Positions 54,687 through 62,782 of a stretch of DNA of 64,000 bases are shown here, one piece after another (the stretch's first letter is position 1; every line of letters begins with the position of its first letter). The position numbers were made by a program, and so were the translations under genes. Origin of the DNA: Halocatena salina (lineage in GTDB: Archaea > Halobacteriota > Halobacteria > Halobacteriales > Haloarculaceae); the NCBI RefSeq assembly GCF_023115355.1, contig NZ_CP096019.1:2108001-2172000 (forward strand), read 5' to 3'. Below the pieces are notes generated by a model, which was not told where the DNA came from, did not search any database, and saw nothing but the letters and a program-made list of their open reading frames with translations.

Positions 54687-55424
54687 TCACGGTGTTTCGG
54701 TGGCAGCGATCCCCGTGTCAGTGATTCGGAACCGTGTGCGCTCGCCGGTGGATTTCGATCGGTGCTTTTCGAGCAGTGCCCGTCTGTTGCCACCCCGAAA
54801 CCGCTCGAGACGGATGACGGTACCAGACCAGTGCATGAGTGTGTGTCCGCCGAGCGGTTGTGCCTGTTCCGTATCGGGGTCGGTGAACACCTGATTGGTG
54901 ATGAGGACTGCGAGATCGTACCGGCGGGCGAGCGACAGCAGATGTGTGACCTGCCGGGCGACTGCTCGAAGCGCGTCGCCGTCTTCGCGTTCGGTGCGTT
55001 CGAGGCGGTAGAAGCCGGTGGCGCTGTCGAGTACGATGAGATCGACCGTTTGAGCGATCTCTTCGGCGTCCTTGACGGCCTCTTCCTGTTCTTGAAACTC
55101 GAGAGCTTCGCTAATGATCACGCGTGATGTCAGATCACCGATGTCGGGGCCGGATTCCGTTTCCGTCCGACCGTCAGCTTCGCGCGAGGAGCGATCCAGT
55201 CGCGCGTATGCCAGCTGTTCGAGCCGATCGATCGAAAGATCCTCGGTGTCGATATACAGGACGCGTTCCCCCGCAGCTGCCGTTTCGATCGTCGCCGAAA
55301 GCGCGAGATTCGTCTTCCCCGAGGCAGGCGGACCGTACAGCTGTGTGATCGCACCGCGGCCGAGACCACCACCGAGCAGATCGTCGATGGCAGAGCAGCC
55401 GGTCGTGATGGGGGTAGAACTCAC
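54687..55424 (-). CDS. radB: DNA repair and recombination protein RadB
   Basis: A 245-residue RecA-fold protein. TTGCSAIDDLLGGGLGRGAI, Walker A GPPASGKTNLAL, DLIVLDSATGFYRL (Walker B) and VLITNQVFTDPDTEQAQPLG are in the RadA/RadB order. There is no N-terminal HhH domain, which separates RadB from RadA. RadB is a recombination mediator. The protein is complete and ends 61 bp from the RuvC-like gene. Confidence 0.94.
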   Translation of the reverse strand: MSSTPITTGCSAIDDLLGGGLGRGAITQLYGPPASGKTNLALSATIETAAAGERVLYIDTEDLSIDRLEQLAYARLDRSSREADGRTETESGPDIGDLTSRVIISEALEFQEQEEAVKDAEEIAQTVDLIVLDSATGFYRLERTEREDGDALRAVARQVTHLLSLARRYDLAVLITNQVFTDPDTEQAQPLGGHTLMHWSGTVIRLERFRGGNRRALLEKHRSKSTGERTRFRITDTGIAATETP

Positions 55425-55510
55425 ACCTCTGATAGGTGAGGCTGGGTAAAAACGTCCACGGTCCGTCCGTCGGTCGTCATTCTTTTGCCCACTCGTTGCT
55501 CCGATTCACC

Positions 55511-56215
55511 ATGGCTGATTCGCGTGCGGATCTGGCCCGACGGATGGCCGGAGAGGTCGTTCTGAGCGACGATCCAGGAACCACGCTTCGCAAGTGGCGC
55601 GATGACTTTGGCGTCTCCCAAACCGCGCTCGCACAACAGCTCGATGTCTCGCCGTCCGTCGTATCCGATTACGAGAGCGGCCGTCGACAAAGCCCCGGCA
55701 TCGCGGTCGTTCGACGCATCATTGAGGCGTTGCTCGACATCGACGAGGCGAGCGGCGGCGAACACATCCACCGATACACTCGCGTGCTTTCGGCCGGGTT
55801 CGAAGGCGACGTGGTCCACGACTTGCGAGAGTATCCGACACCGACGTCGATCGAAGAGTTTCACGACACCGTCGAGGCCACGGAGCTAGTCGACGGTGAC
55901 AGAACGACGATCGCTGGCCACACCGTCATCGACTCCATCGAAGCCATTACACGGCTCTCCAGCGAGGGATTCTACCGGCTGTACGGCCAATCGACCAACC
56001 GCGTTCTCGTCTTCACCAACGTTACGCGGGGAGAATCCCCACTCGTCGCGTTGCGCGTCGTTTCACCGACGCCGACTGCCGTGGTTCTCCACGGACTTAC
56101 GTCCGAGGAACTGTGGGACCACGCGACCGCACTGGCTGCCGTTGACGGCTACTCGCTCGCGGTGACAGCGCTCGAACTGGACGAAATGCTCGAACGGCTC
56201 CGAATATCGCCGTGA
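55511..56215 (+). CDS. XRE-type HTH regulator, archaeal conserved
   Basis: A 234-residue protein. LRKWRDDFGVSQTALAQQLD and VSPSVVSDYESGRRQSPGIA at about residues 25-65 form a lambda-repressor-like helix-turn-helix. The remaining part (HIHRYTRVLSAGFEGDVVHD) belongs to an archaea-wide family with an unclear C-terminal sensor domain containing GHTVIDSIEAITRLSSEGF. The gene is divergent from radB across about 85 bp. Targets are unknown. Confidence 0.85.
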   Translation: MADSRADLARRMAGEVVLSDDPGTTLRKWRDDFGVSQTALAQQLDVSPSVVSDYESGRRQSPGIAVVRRIIEALLDIDEASGGEHIHRYTRVLSAGFEGDVVHDLREYPTPTSIEEFHDTVEATELVDGDRTTIAGHTVIDSIEAITRLSSEGFYRLYGQSTNRVLVFTNVTRGESPLVALRVVSPTPTAVVLHGLTSEELWDHATALAAVDGYSLAVTALELDEMLERLRISP

Positions 56216-56361
56216 TTGTGAAACATAACAATAACAACATGATCGCACCAACGGACATTTCAACAATATGTATGAATATTGGCGTGTGACAGACGGTACA
56301 CTATCTATCCCCAGTCGTGGAAGAGTAATGGATTTAATACCACGAATTCATGTTACACAGT

Positions 56362-57102
56362 ATGAACACTATTGATGAGGTACACATAGCGCCGCTGGGA
56401 TACGAGTACGATCGGGTGTTGGGGCCCGCGTGTCGGTACGATATTGACGTCATCTATCTCCTCGAACACGACGAACCGGTGGCGGACAAGCCGGATTACC
56501 ACGAGACGCTCAAAGAGGAACTCGTCGAGACGGGCATCGAACCCCGTTCGCGGACGGTCGATCTCATGGACGTGTACGATGTGTTGGGCGATGTCACCAC
56601 GCTGGTTTCAGAACACGCGGACGACATCGTTCGCGTCAACGTCTCAAGCGGGTCGAAACTCTCGGCGGTCGGTGCGACCATCGCGTGTATGGCGACCGAC
56701 GCGACGGCGTACTACGTCCACCCCGAAGGATACGCCCACGCCGATCGTGCCGAACGCCAAAGCTACGGGTACGTCGACGACGAAGTGCTCCCGACCTACC
56801 CGATCGAGTCCCCCACGAGGGATCAGGTGGCAGCGATGGACTTTCTTGCATCGGAATCGACCGAGATATACACGCCGAAGAAAAAGGACATCATCGAGTA
56901 CGCCGAGGAGAACGAACTCTCGTTCGTTTCGGAAAATCAACCCGCAAACGACAAGGCGAAGTTCGCCTTGCTCAACGCCAACATCATCGATCCACTCAAA
57001 GAAAATCACTACATCGAGGTGAACACGGTCGGGCGACAAAAGCAGGTCACACTTACTGATACCGGTCGGAACGCGCTGCGTGCGTTCCGACACAAGATAT
57101 GA
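56362..57102 (+). CDS. HFX_2341/DUF6293-family regulator, CARF-like N-terminus and winged helix
   Basis: A 246-residue protein. MNTIDEVHIAPLGYEYDRVL is typical of the HFX_2341 family; the N-terminal about 145 residues are Rossmann-like with RVNVSSGSKLSAVGATIACM, similar to the G-S/T-K loop of CARF domains. The C-terminal about 90 residues are a winged helix (TPKKKDIIEYAEENELSFVS, KFALLNANIIDPLKEN). So it could be a nucleotide-sensing repressor. Start ATG 56350 is an alternative. It is some distance from the CRISPR locus (6 kb) and may be unrelated to it. Confidence 0.8.
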   Translation: MNTIDEVHIAPLGYEYDRVLGPACRYDIDVIYLLEHDEPVADKPDYHETLKEELVETGIEPRSRTVDLMDVYDVLGDVTTLVSEHADDIVRVNVSSGSKLSAVGATIACMATDATAYYVHPEGYAHADRAERQSYGYVDDEVLPTYPIESPTRDQVAAMDFLASESTEIYTPKKKDIIEYAEENELSFVSENQPANDKAKFALLNANIIDPLKENHYIEVNTVGRQKQVTLTDTGRNALRAFRHKI

Positions 57103-57634
57103 GCGCTCTCTGGAGTAGCGACGACGCGTTTCCATCTCTGTTCTCCGCCATTCGACTTGCGTCCGTGTGTGATCGTTCGGAGTGACACTCGAACCCGAGG
57201 AGTCCTCGATACAACTGGGATCAATATAGATAGTAGCGATAGTATTCATGCTACCAATACCATCGATAGGATGGATAGCGATTCATGTCACGCGATAGAA
57301 TTGAACTAGTAGTGGATCCATTGTTCAGTTGATGATGCCTCAGTCGATCCCCGATCGATCGAACACGCCGTTGTGGAGATCGGCTCGTGGGCTCACAAAC
57401 ATCCGTGCGATCGGATCGGTTGCGATCCCCGCCTCTCGCTTTGGCCTTCCGTTCGTGCAGTTACCGGTCCCTCGTGTTCGGATTAGGCTGGGGCATCATC
57501 ATCACCGTTCGCTGGGAACCGTCCCCCCGTTCGGGGGACGGAGCGTGTGAGACAGAGCGTGTGAGCAATCAAATAGGAATCGTGCGCCGCCATATACGCC
57601 GTTTTTGTTTAATTCTAGGGTTGTAGTGTCTGGC
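57103..57634. other. Gene-free region with a terminator-like hairpin
   Basis: About 530 bp between the regulator and ccdA. A perfect 9-bp stem CCGTCCCCC-CGTTC-GGGGGACGG lies at 57519-57541. A 73-codon frame in this region (57329-57550) has no domain. The hairpin has no T-run, so its role is uncertain. Confidence 0.5.
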
Positions 57635-58330
57635 TCACCGAACGAGTGTAGTTGCTGGGAGGAGGCTGAGGACATCGAGAACGACCACCGAGAGATACAA
57701 CTGTCCAATGCCGGCCAGAATCATCGCCACTGCTGCGATCGTTTGGAAGTGGTCAGTAAAGTGACCGAGCTGTCGCCACACGTCGGTTCCGACCGTGGCC
57801 AGCAACGTCATTCCCACGAGCGGGAGAGCGACGGCTAGCGCGTACGCTCCGAAGATGATTGTGGCTTGAAGCGGGGGAAACGCGAGCGCTTGGGTCAGGA
57901 CACCGAGGAGGACCGGAACGACACACCCCGCTGCGGCGGCGGCGTATGCTGCGCCGAACAGGCCGAATCCGAGCACGGAGCCGGAACGTTCGGGCAGTTG
58001 AATCCGGAGTTCGGGCGCATGGCCACTGAGCAACAGCACACCGAACGCGATCAGTGCGATCCCGACGATCGGTTCGAGCAGCGGCAGATGTTGGAGCACC
58101 GTCCGCCCCAACGTGAAGCCGACCACACCGATCCCACCGAGAACGGTGAGCGCGCTCGTGGCAGCGAGAACGGCGGGGAAAACGACGCCCGTTCGTCTGG
58201 TGTCCTCGTGATGGAGGAAATAGCCGACGTATCCCGGCAAAAGCGGGAACGCACACGGTGCGAAGAAGGTGGCGATACCCCCCGTTACCGCGAACACGAG
58301 CGCACCGGTAAAAGTCGCTGAGCCGATCAT
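57635..58330 (-). CDS. ccdA: Cytochrome c-type biogenesis protein CcdA/DsbD-like
   Basis: A membrane protein of about 231 residues with six hydrophobic segments. ATFFAPCAFPLLPGYVGYFL holds the first membrane cysteine and AYAAAAAGCVVPVLLGVLTQ the second, the redox pair of CcdA. It carries electrons across the membrane to extracellular thioredoxins. The next two genes (TlpA-like and SCO) are on the same strand. Start ATG 58330 is used; GTG 58336 would add two residues. Confidence 0.9.
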   Translation of the reverse strand: MIGSATFTGALVFAVTGGIATFFAPCAFPLLPGYVGYFLHHEDTRRTGVVFPAVLAATSALTVLGGIGVVGFTLGRTVLQHLPLLEPIVGIALIAFGVLLLSGHAPELRIQLPERSGSVLGFGLFGAAYAAAAAGCVVPVLLGVLTQALAFPPLQATIIFGAYALAVALPLVGMTLLATVGTDVWRQLGHFTDHFQTIAAVAMILAGIGQLYLSVVVLDVLSLLPATTLVR

Positions 58331-58345
58331 TACCACCGGTCGGGA

Positions 58346-58909
58346 TCACCCATCGTTTCCGAGCGCGGTTTCGATGTTCGACCGGAGCGTTTCCGCCGTC
58401 GTCACTCCGTCGTGTTGCCACGTGATCGTTCCATCGGCGTCGCTGATAGCGACGTACGGCAATCGACTGGCGTTGAGCGCCGACATGAGATCGCTCTCGG
58501 GATCGAGGCCGACCGTCCAGTTGCCGCCGTGTCGCTGCCACCACTGACGGATGTCATCACGGGTGAGCGTCTCGCCGACGTGTTCGTTCGTCACGGAAAC
58601 GAACGTGACGGCCGAGTCGCCACCGTACTCTTTGGTGACTGCCGTCAACGCCTCCATCTGTTCGATGCAGGGCGCACACCACGTTGCGAACAGATCGATC
58701 ACCGTCACGGTATCGGCTGCCGGTATTCGGTTCGTTCCCGATGTGGAACCACGGGCGTCGATCGTCCTGATCTCGATCGGTAGCCCTGACCCGTCGGTGT
58801 CGGACAGCGTTCGAGTACCGAACCACGCGCTGGCACCGAGAATCCCTACACCGCTAAGCCCGGCTAACAGCTGTCGGCGACTGACGGCCCCTCCCGAGTC
58901 CGATTCCAT
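58346..58909 (-). CDS. TlpA-like thioredoxin with Tat signal
   Basis: A 187-residue protein. SRRQLLAGLSGVGILGASAW is a twin-arginine signal. The thioredoxin motif is ATWCAPCIEQM (WCxxC) and the cis-proline region is SRLPYVAISD. It should act outside the membrane as the partner of CcdA, reducing cytochrome or copper-centre cysteines. It lies 15 bp before ccdA. Confidence 0.9.
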   Translation of the reverse strand: MESDSGGAVSRRQLLAGLSGVGILGASAWFGTRTLSDTDGSGLPIEIRTIDARGSTSGTNRIPAADTVTVIDLFATWCAPCIEQMEALTAVTKEYGGDSAVTFVSVTNEHVGETLTRDDIRQWWQRHGGNWTVGLDPESDLMSALNASRLPYVAISDADGTITWQHDGVTTAETLRSNIETALGNDG

Positions 58910-58916
58910 CCGTGGC

Positions 58917-59582
58917 TCACCGTAGTTTTTTCAGATCGTCGATGATCTGCTCTGTGTTCGGAGATCTCTCTCTGTACGCCCGTTCGACGTAGCCGTCGGC
59001 GTTGGCGAGCACGACTACCATCGTATGCGTGAACATGTAACCGTCGTTGTTTTCCATCGGATCCTTTTTGAACTTCACACCAAACTTCTTTTGGATGACT
59101 TCTTTGGCGCGCTGTTCTGATTCTGGCCGAAGAAATTTCCAATTGTCCACATCAGTGGCGATATTCATCTTTTCGGTGTACGCTTCGAGCCGTTTGGCGT
59201 CGTCACGCGCCGGATCGAACGTTATCGGCACGAAGGTGACCGAATCGGCGTATCCGTTCTTGATCGAGTCCATCTGTACCTTCTGCAGAGCGCCGACGAG
59301 CAGCGGGCAGACGGTTCGACAGTGACTGAAAAAGAACGTCGTGAGAACCGGCGTATCGATTTCCCTGATCGATATCGACTTCCCGTCGGTCGGTGCCGGA
59401 ACCGTCACGTCCGGAAGCCGATCGTTCCAATTCCGATATGGGTATTTATCAGAATATTCCTCGGGCTGGTCGAGCGTCACGTTCGGATTGGGATCCAACG
59501 CACCACCGAGACAACCAGCAACTGCTCCCAATGTCCCCGTTCCGGTGACTGCGAGCGATTTGAGAACCCTCCGCCGCTTCAT
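58917..59582 (-). CDS. SCO1/SenC-family copper chaperone
   Basis: A 221-residue protein. MKRRRVLKSLAVTGTGTLGA is a Tat-type signal, and AVAGC may be a lipobox. The copper motif SHCRTVCP (CxxxC) and the conserved His in MFTHTMVVVL are complete. SCO proteins deliver copper to the CuA site of haem-copper oxidases. First gene of the SCO-TlpA-CcdA set; no oxidase subunit is nearby. Confidence 0.92.
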   Translation of the reverse strand: MKRRRVLKSLAVTGTGTLGAVAGCLGGALDPNPNVTLDQPEEYSDKYPYRNWNDRLPDVTVPAPTDGKSISIREIDTPVLTTFFFSHCRTVCPLLVGALQKVQMDSIKNGYADSVTFVPITFDPARDDAKRLEAYTEKMNIATDVDNWKFLRPESEQRAKEVIQKKFGVKFKKDPMENNDGYMFTHTMVVVLANADGYVERAYRERSPNTEQIIDDLKKLR

Positions 59583-59709
59583 ATCTCCCTAGGTGGGTCC
59601 GAGGGATAAGGCCTGTTTGGTTCGATTCACGAACGAACGAGTGGCCTCCTGCCGTTCGATGATCGCGCCAGAACGGTTACAAAAGCACTCCGAGTACAGT
59701 CGGCTGTTC

Positions 59710-60216
59710 ATGACGTTCCGCGAACAAGGGCGCGTGAGAAGTCGGCGAAACGTTCTCAAAACCGGTCTCGGAATCGCAGTCGGGGGAGGAACGATCGGAC
59801 TGGTGAGTCAGCGCGCGGCGGCTCATTTTCCCGACGAACTGGCCATCGACATCCGGCCGGGAAGCGACCGAAACCGAATCGCCGGGGGCTGTCGCGGGCT
59901 CGTTCCGGTGGCTGTGCTCCCCACGACGATCGAGACTGACGGTTCATCGACTGCTTTCGATCCGACCGAGCGGGCCGTGCGGTACCGGTTTGGTGCGCCC
60001 GACACCGTCGAGAACGGCGGGGGTACACGACCCGTCCACGATGGGCACGTTTTCGAGGCATCTGAGGGGTGCGACGCTCTCATGTTGCACTTCCGGGTCG
60101 ATGGAACGGGATTCGACAGGGATACGTCAGTTGGAAAGCTCGTGTGGGAACGCTCGGAGAACAGTGAACACGGATACGCCGGAACGGATCGAGTGACGGT
60201 CGTCGGCGATCGATAG
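59710..60216 (+). CDS. Tat-exported protein with IDIRPGS-type domain
   Basis: A protein of about 168 residues. SRRNVLKTGLGIAVGGGTIG is a twin-arginine signal. The mature part starts LAIDIRPGSDRNRIAG, then GLVPVAVLPTTIETDG, FDPTERAVRYRFGA and LMLHFRVDGTG, the pattern of a widespread extracellular beta domain found in surface and PEP-type sorted proteins. No anchor is visible, so it may be secreted. It is divergent from SCO but separated by about 125 bp. Function is unknown. Confidence 0.75.
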   Translation: MTFREQGRVRSRRNVLKTGLGIAVGGGTIGLVSQRAAAHFPDELAIDIRPGSDRNRIAGGCRGLVPVAVLPTTIETDGSSTAFDPTERAVRYRFGAPDTVENGGGTRPVHDGHVFEASEGCDALMLHFRVDGTGFDRDTSVGKLVWERSENSEHGYAGTDRVTVVGDR

Positions 60217-60230
60217 TAGACTCCCGTCGA

Positions 60231-60578
60231 TCACCGATACGCCAGGTTCATGATCCACTGGGAGAAGGCGTCGCTGTTCGGCTCTACTTCGTCGTCGGCG
60301 ACGAACGGCGACAGCATATCACCCGCCATGAGCAACGAGAAATCCAGATCTCGCGTTGCAGGCGTGAGATAGTACGTGTTGTGTCCGTTGTACACTGCAT
60401 CCTCGCGCTGAATGAGTCCCTGTTCGGCTAGCGATTCGACGATCCGACTGCCGGTTCGGGACGATACGTCGAGTTCTTTCCAGAAATCGCTTTGATGGAT
60501 TCCGCCCGTCTCGCGGATGAGCGCAAGACCTGCGCGTTCGTCATCCGAAAGGTCGTCCTCATCGGCTGTAACGCTCAT
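60231..60578 (-). CDS. Winged-helix transcription regulator
   Basis: A 115-residue protein. ERAGLALIRETGGIHQSDFW and KELDVSSRTGSRIVESLAEQ are a winged helix of the MarR/Lrp kind, and LIQREDAVYNGHNTYYLTPA is the wing. A C-terminal tail may dimerise. ATG 60578 is preferred over 60587. It is convergent with the Tat protein gene. Target unknown. Confidence 0.8.
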   Translation of the reverse strand: MSVTADEDDLSDDERAGLALIRETGGIHQSDFWKELDVSSRTGSRIVESLAEQGLIQREDAVYNGHNTYYLTPATRDLDFSLLMAGDMLSPFVADDEVEPNSDAFSQWIMNLAYR

Positions 60579-60636
60579 GATGCGCATTTGGGCTGTGGAC
60601 GGTTTAACTTAACGCAGGCGCTAGGTCCCCTCCCTA

Positions 60637-60680
60637 TTTCTCGGATCCAGCAAATCGATCCGCGATTTGCGCGATCCCGT
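60637..60680. repeat. Dispersed hairpin element, copy 2
   Basis: TTTCTCGGATCCAGCAAATC, followed by CGATTTGCGCGATCCC, matches 37789-37830 apart from a few bases. Arms GCAAATCG/CGATTTGC (60650-60657, 60663-60670) form the stem. It is 70 bp before the tnpB relic. Confidence 0.5.
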
Positions 60681-60746
60681 CATTTACGACGGGGAGGATG
60701 TCACTGCGCTACTCGGTCGCTTCGCTCCTGTGGATACATCCGTATC

Positions 60747-60816
60747 TGCCGCGTTGTGGAAGCAGGAAGTCCTACCCTCAAGCGCAAGCCGTCAGGCGAG
60801 CGGTAAGGTAGTTCAC
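60747..60816 (+). pseudogene. TnpB (IS200/IS605) C-terminal fragment with right-end structure
   Basis: The frame ending at 60806 reads RVVEAGSPTLKRKPSGER, the usual extreme C-terminus of haloarchaeal TnpB, the RNA-guided transposon nuclease. The following GGTAGTTCAC and the CTACC/GGTAG pairing resemble the element right end and guide-RNA scaffold. Nothing of the catalytic RuvC part is present, so it is a relic. Confidence 0.7.
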
Positions 60817-61017
60817 CTGCTTTGTCAACTACCGCTCTGGAGGTGGTACCGAACATTCCCGATCGATCTCCGTGTCACCGTTGTCCTCCTGCCGGAGACA
60901 TTCACTAGATACGAACCGATGGATTCATGATATGTGACTGTCTCGTCGGTGTATGGTATCTATCGGTACGAGAACGAGATACATCACAGTTCGATCCATC
61001 ACGGTTGGTGAACCGTT

Positions 61018-61956
61018 GTGAGAGGCGAACTGGATCCCCAAGTCGACGTTATTCTCGAACTCGTAAACGATTACGACATCACGCTCTCGGGGGAGGACGT
61101 TTCCGAATCGAGGCAGGAGCTCGAAACGATGATCGGTCTCGCCGGCGACGACCCGGTTTCTGTGGGTGAGGTGACGGATTTCACCATCGACGCCGAAGAC
61201 CGGAATCTACCGGCCCGAGCGTACATCCCTGAGGGGGAGGGACCGTTTCCTGTCGTCGCCTTCTTCCACGGCGGGGGGTTCGTTCTCGGAAGCGTCGATG
61301 CCTACGATAACCTCTGTCGCCTCCTCGCACAGAAATCGTCGTGTCTTGTGGTTTCGATCGAGTACCGCCTCGCGCCGGAACATCCGTGGCCAGCGGCGCT
61401 TGAAGACTGTTATGCGGCGACTCGGTGGCTCTCACGCAACGCCGACCGGTTCGGGGGTGACGGCACGCGGCTAGCGGTTGCTGGCGATAGCGCGGGTGGG
61501 AACCTTTCGGCCACAGTGTCGCTGCTCGCCCGCGATCGCGGTATGGTTGCCATCGATCGTCAGATCCTTCTCTACCCGTCGACCGCTTCTTTCGAACCCA
61601 TGGATTCACGCGCTGAGAACGCGTCGGGGTATTTCCTCACGGCCGAGGATCTCGTTTGGTTCGTCGGACATTACATCGAAGACTCGTTCGACGCGCACAA
61701 TCCGCTCGCATTCCCGCTTCAGGCGCGTGATCTCTCGGAACTGCCGCCGGCGTTCGTCCTCACGTGTGGATACGATCCGCTCCGCGACGAGGGAATCGCG
61801 TACGCCGACCGACTTCGTGATGCCGGCGTCGATGTCTCCCACACCAACTACGAGTCGATGATCCACGGCTTTCTCACCATGGAAGGAATCGTCGACCGCG
61901 CCCACGACGGTATCGAGGAGATCGCCGCCTATCTCCGGCGCGAGTTGCATCCCTAA
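61018..61956 (+). CDS. Alpha/beta hydrolase, acetyl esterase/HSL family
   Basis: A 312-residue protein. VVAFFHGGGFVLGSVDAYDN is the oxyanion-hole motif of the hormone-sensitive lipase family, VAGDSAGGNLSATVS the nucleophile elbow, and the acid and base are in GYDPLRDEG and MIHGFLTM. It should hydrolyse short acyl esters. Start GTG 61018. No operon partner is visible. Confidence 0.9.
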   Translation: MRGELDPQVDVILELVNDYDITLSGEDVSESRQELETMIGLAGDDPVSVGEVTDFTIDAEDRNLPARAYIPEGEGPFPVVAFFHGGGFVLGSVDAYDNLCRLLAQKSSCLVVSIEYRLAPEHPWPAALEDCYAATRWLSRNADRFGGDGTRLAVAGDSAGGNLSATVSLLARDRGMVAIDRQILLYPSTASFEPMDSRAENASGYFLTAEDLVWFVGHYIEDSFDAHNPLAFPLQARDLSELPPAFVLTCGYDPLRDEGIAYADRLRDAGVDVSHTNYESMIHGFLTMEGIVDRAHDGIEEIAAYLRRELHP

Positions 61957-62000
61957 CGGGTCGATCGTGTACCGACGAACAGCACACGACCTATTTCCGT

Positions 62001-62759
62001 TCAGTGCTGCCGAGACGCGAGCTGTTCGTCGATCCGTTCGAAGTCGGTTCGACAGGGAGGACCGTCCGCGAACGCATACTGATCCCGGCCGTCGCTGTCG
62101 ATACGGATGAGTGATGACGACCGAGTGCCAAAGCCGTCGCCGTGGATGCAGACGCCGAATTCGTGGTCCGACAGAGCGTTCGCGACACGCTCGTGCCACC
62201 TCTGTGCTGACTCGGCGGGTCGTGGTTGGAGGTGTTCGTAGAGTCGGCGGCCGTTTTCGGCCTGCTGGCGGCTCGCATCGGGACGGGCTGAGTGAATGGC
62301 GTACTCCGTGTCGTATCCGACGTTCATGACGACGTGGACGCCCGGTGACAGCGTGGACACTGACGGTCGCCCGTCGTATTCGATGAGAAGTGCGCTGTTC
62401 TCGTCGGCGACGAGGAGGTTGAACGCGTCGTACGTCCGGGTGTCCAACTCGCGCTCGACGGTGCGACAAGCAGCAGTCGCGTTCTGTCGTTCGAGTGCAT
62501 CACGGACGAGTAGCCCACGAGACCGCTCGCCGTCGAGATCGGCATCGACCCAACCGTTCGTGATGGCGGCCACCACCCCGTTTTCGTTGTACCCGATCCA
62601 TGTGCCACCGCTTTCCTCGTCGATCGGTGCGAGCACCTGCGGGTCCCGGTCGATGATCCGTGGTGGGTGTGACGGCCGGTCGTACAGTTCGTCTCGATTC
62701 GCCCCGAGGAGGATCGGTGTCTTCTCGAAGACTTGCCACGCGATGATGAGAGTACACAC
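62001..62759 (-). CDS. NRDE-family protein (TANGO2-like, DUF833)
   Basis: A 252-residue protein starting MCTLIIAWQ: Cys2 would become an N-terminal nucleophile after Met removal, as in Ntn hydrolases. ANRDELYDRPS and GGTWIGYNENGVVAAITN are the family motifs. The reaction is not known; the eukaryotic homologue TANGO2 is linked to haem and lipid handling. It lies 23 bp after menE on the same strand, so may be co-transcribed. Confidence 0.88.
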   Translation of the reverse strand: MCTLIIAWQVFEKTPILLGANRDELYDRPSHPPRIIDRDPQVLAPIDEESGGTWIGYNENGVVAAITNGWVDADLDGERSRGLLVRDALERQNATAACRTVERELDTRTYDAFNLLVADENSALLIEYDGRPSVSTLSPGVHVVMNVGYDTEYAIHSARPDASRQQAENGRRLYEHLQPRPAESAQRWHERVANALSDHEFGVCIHGDGFGTRSSSLIRIDSDGRDQYAFADGPPCRTDFERIDEQLASRQH

Positions 62760-62782
62760 GCCTCAACAGAGGTGACGTGGCG

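Larger units (their letters stand above)
60588..61017. other. Intergenic region with an IS200/IS605-derived relic
   Basis: About 430 bp. The left half carries a dispersed hairpin (60637-60680) and a tnpB C-terminal fragment (60747-60806). The right half has no gene until the hydrolase start. Confidence 0.6.

Noticed and set aside
56644-57249. A 201-codon minus-strand frame opposite the HFX_2341-type regulator
   Set aside because: Antisense shadow; the plus-strand gene has a recognisable fold.
57329-57550. A 73-codon frame before ccdA
   Set aside because: Its end is a GC hairpin; no domain and poor composition.
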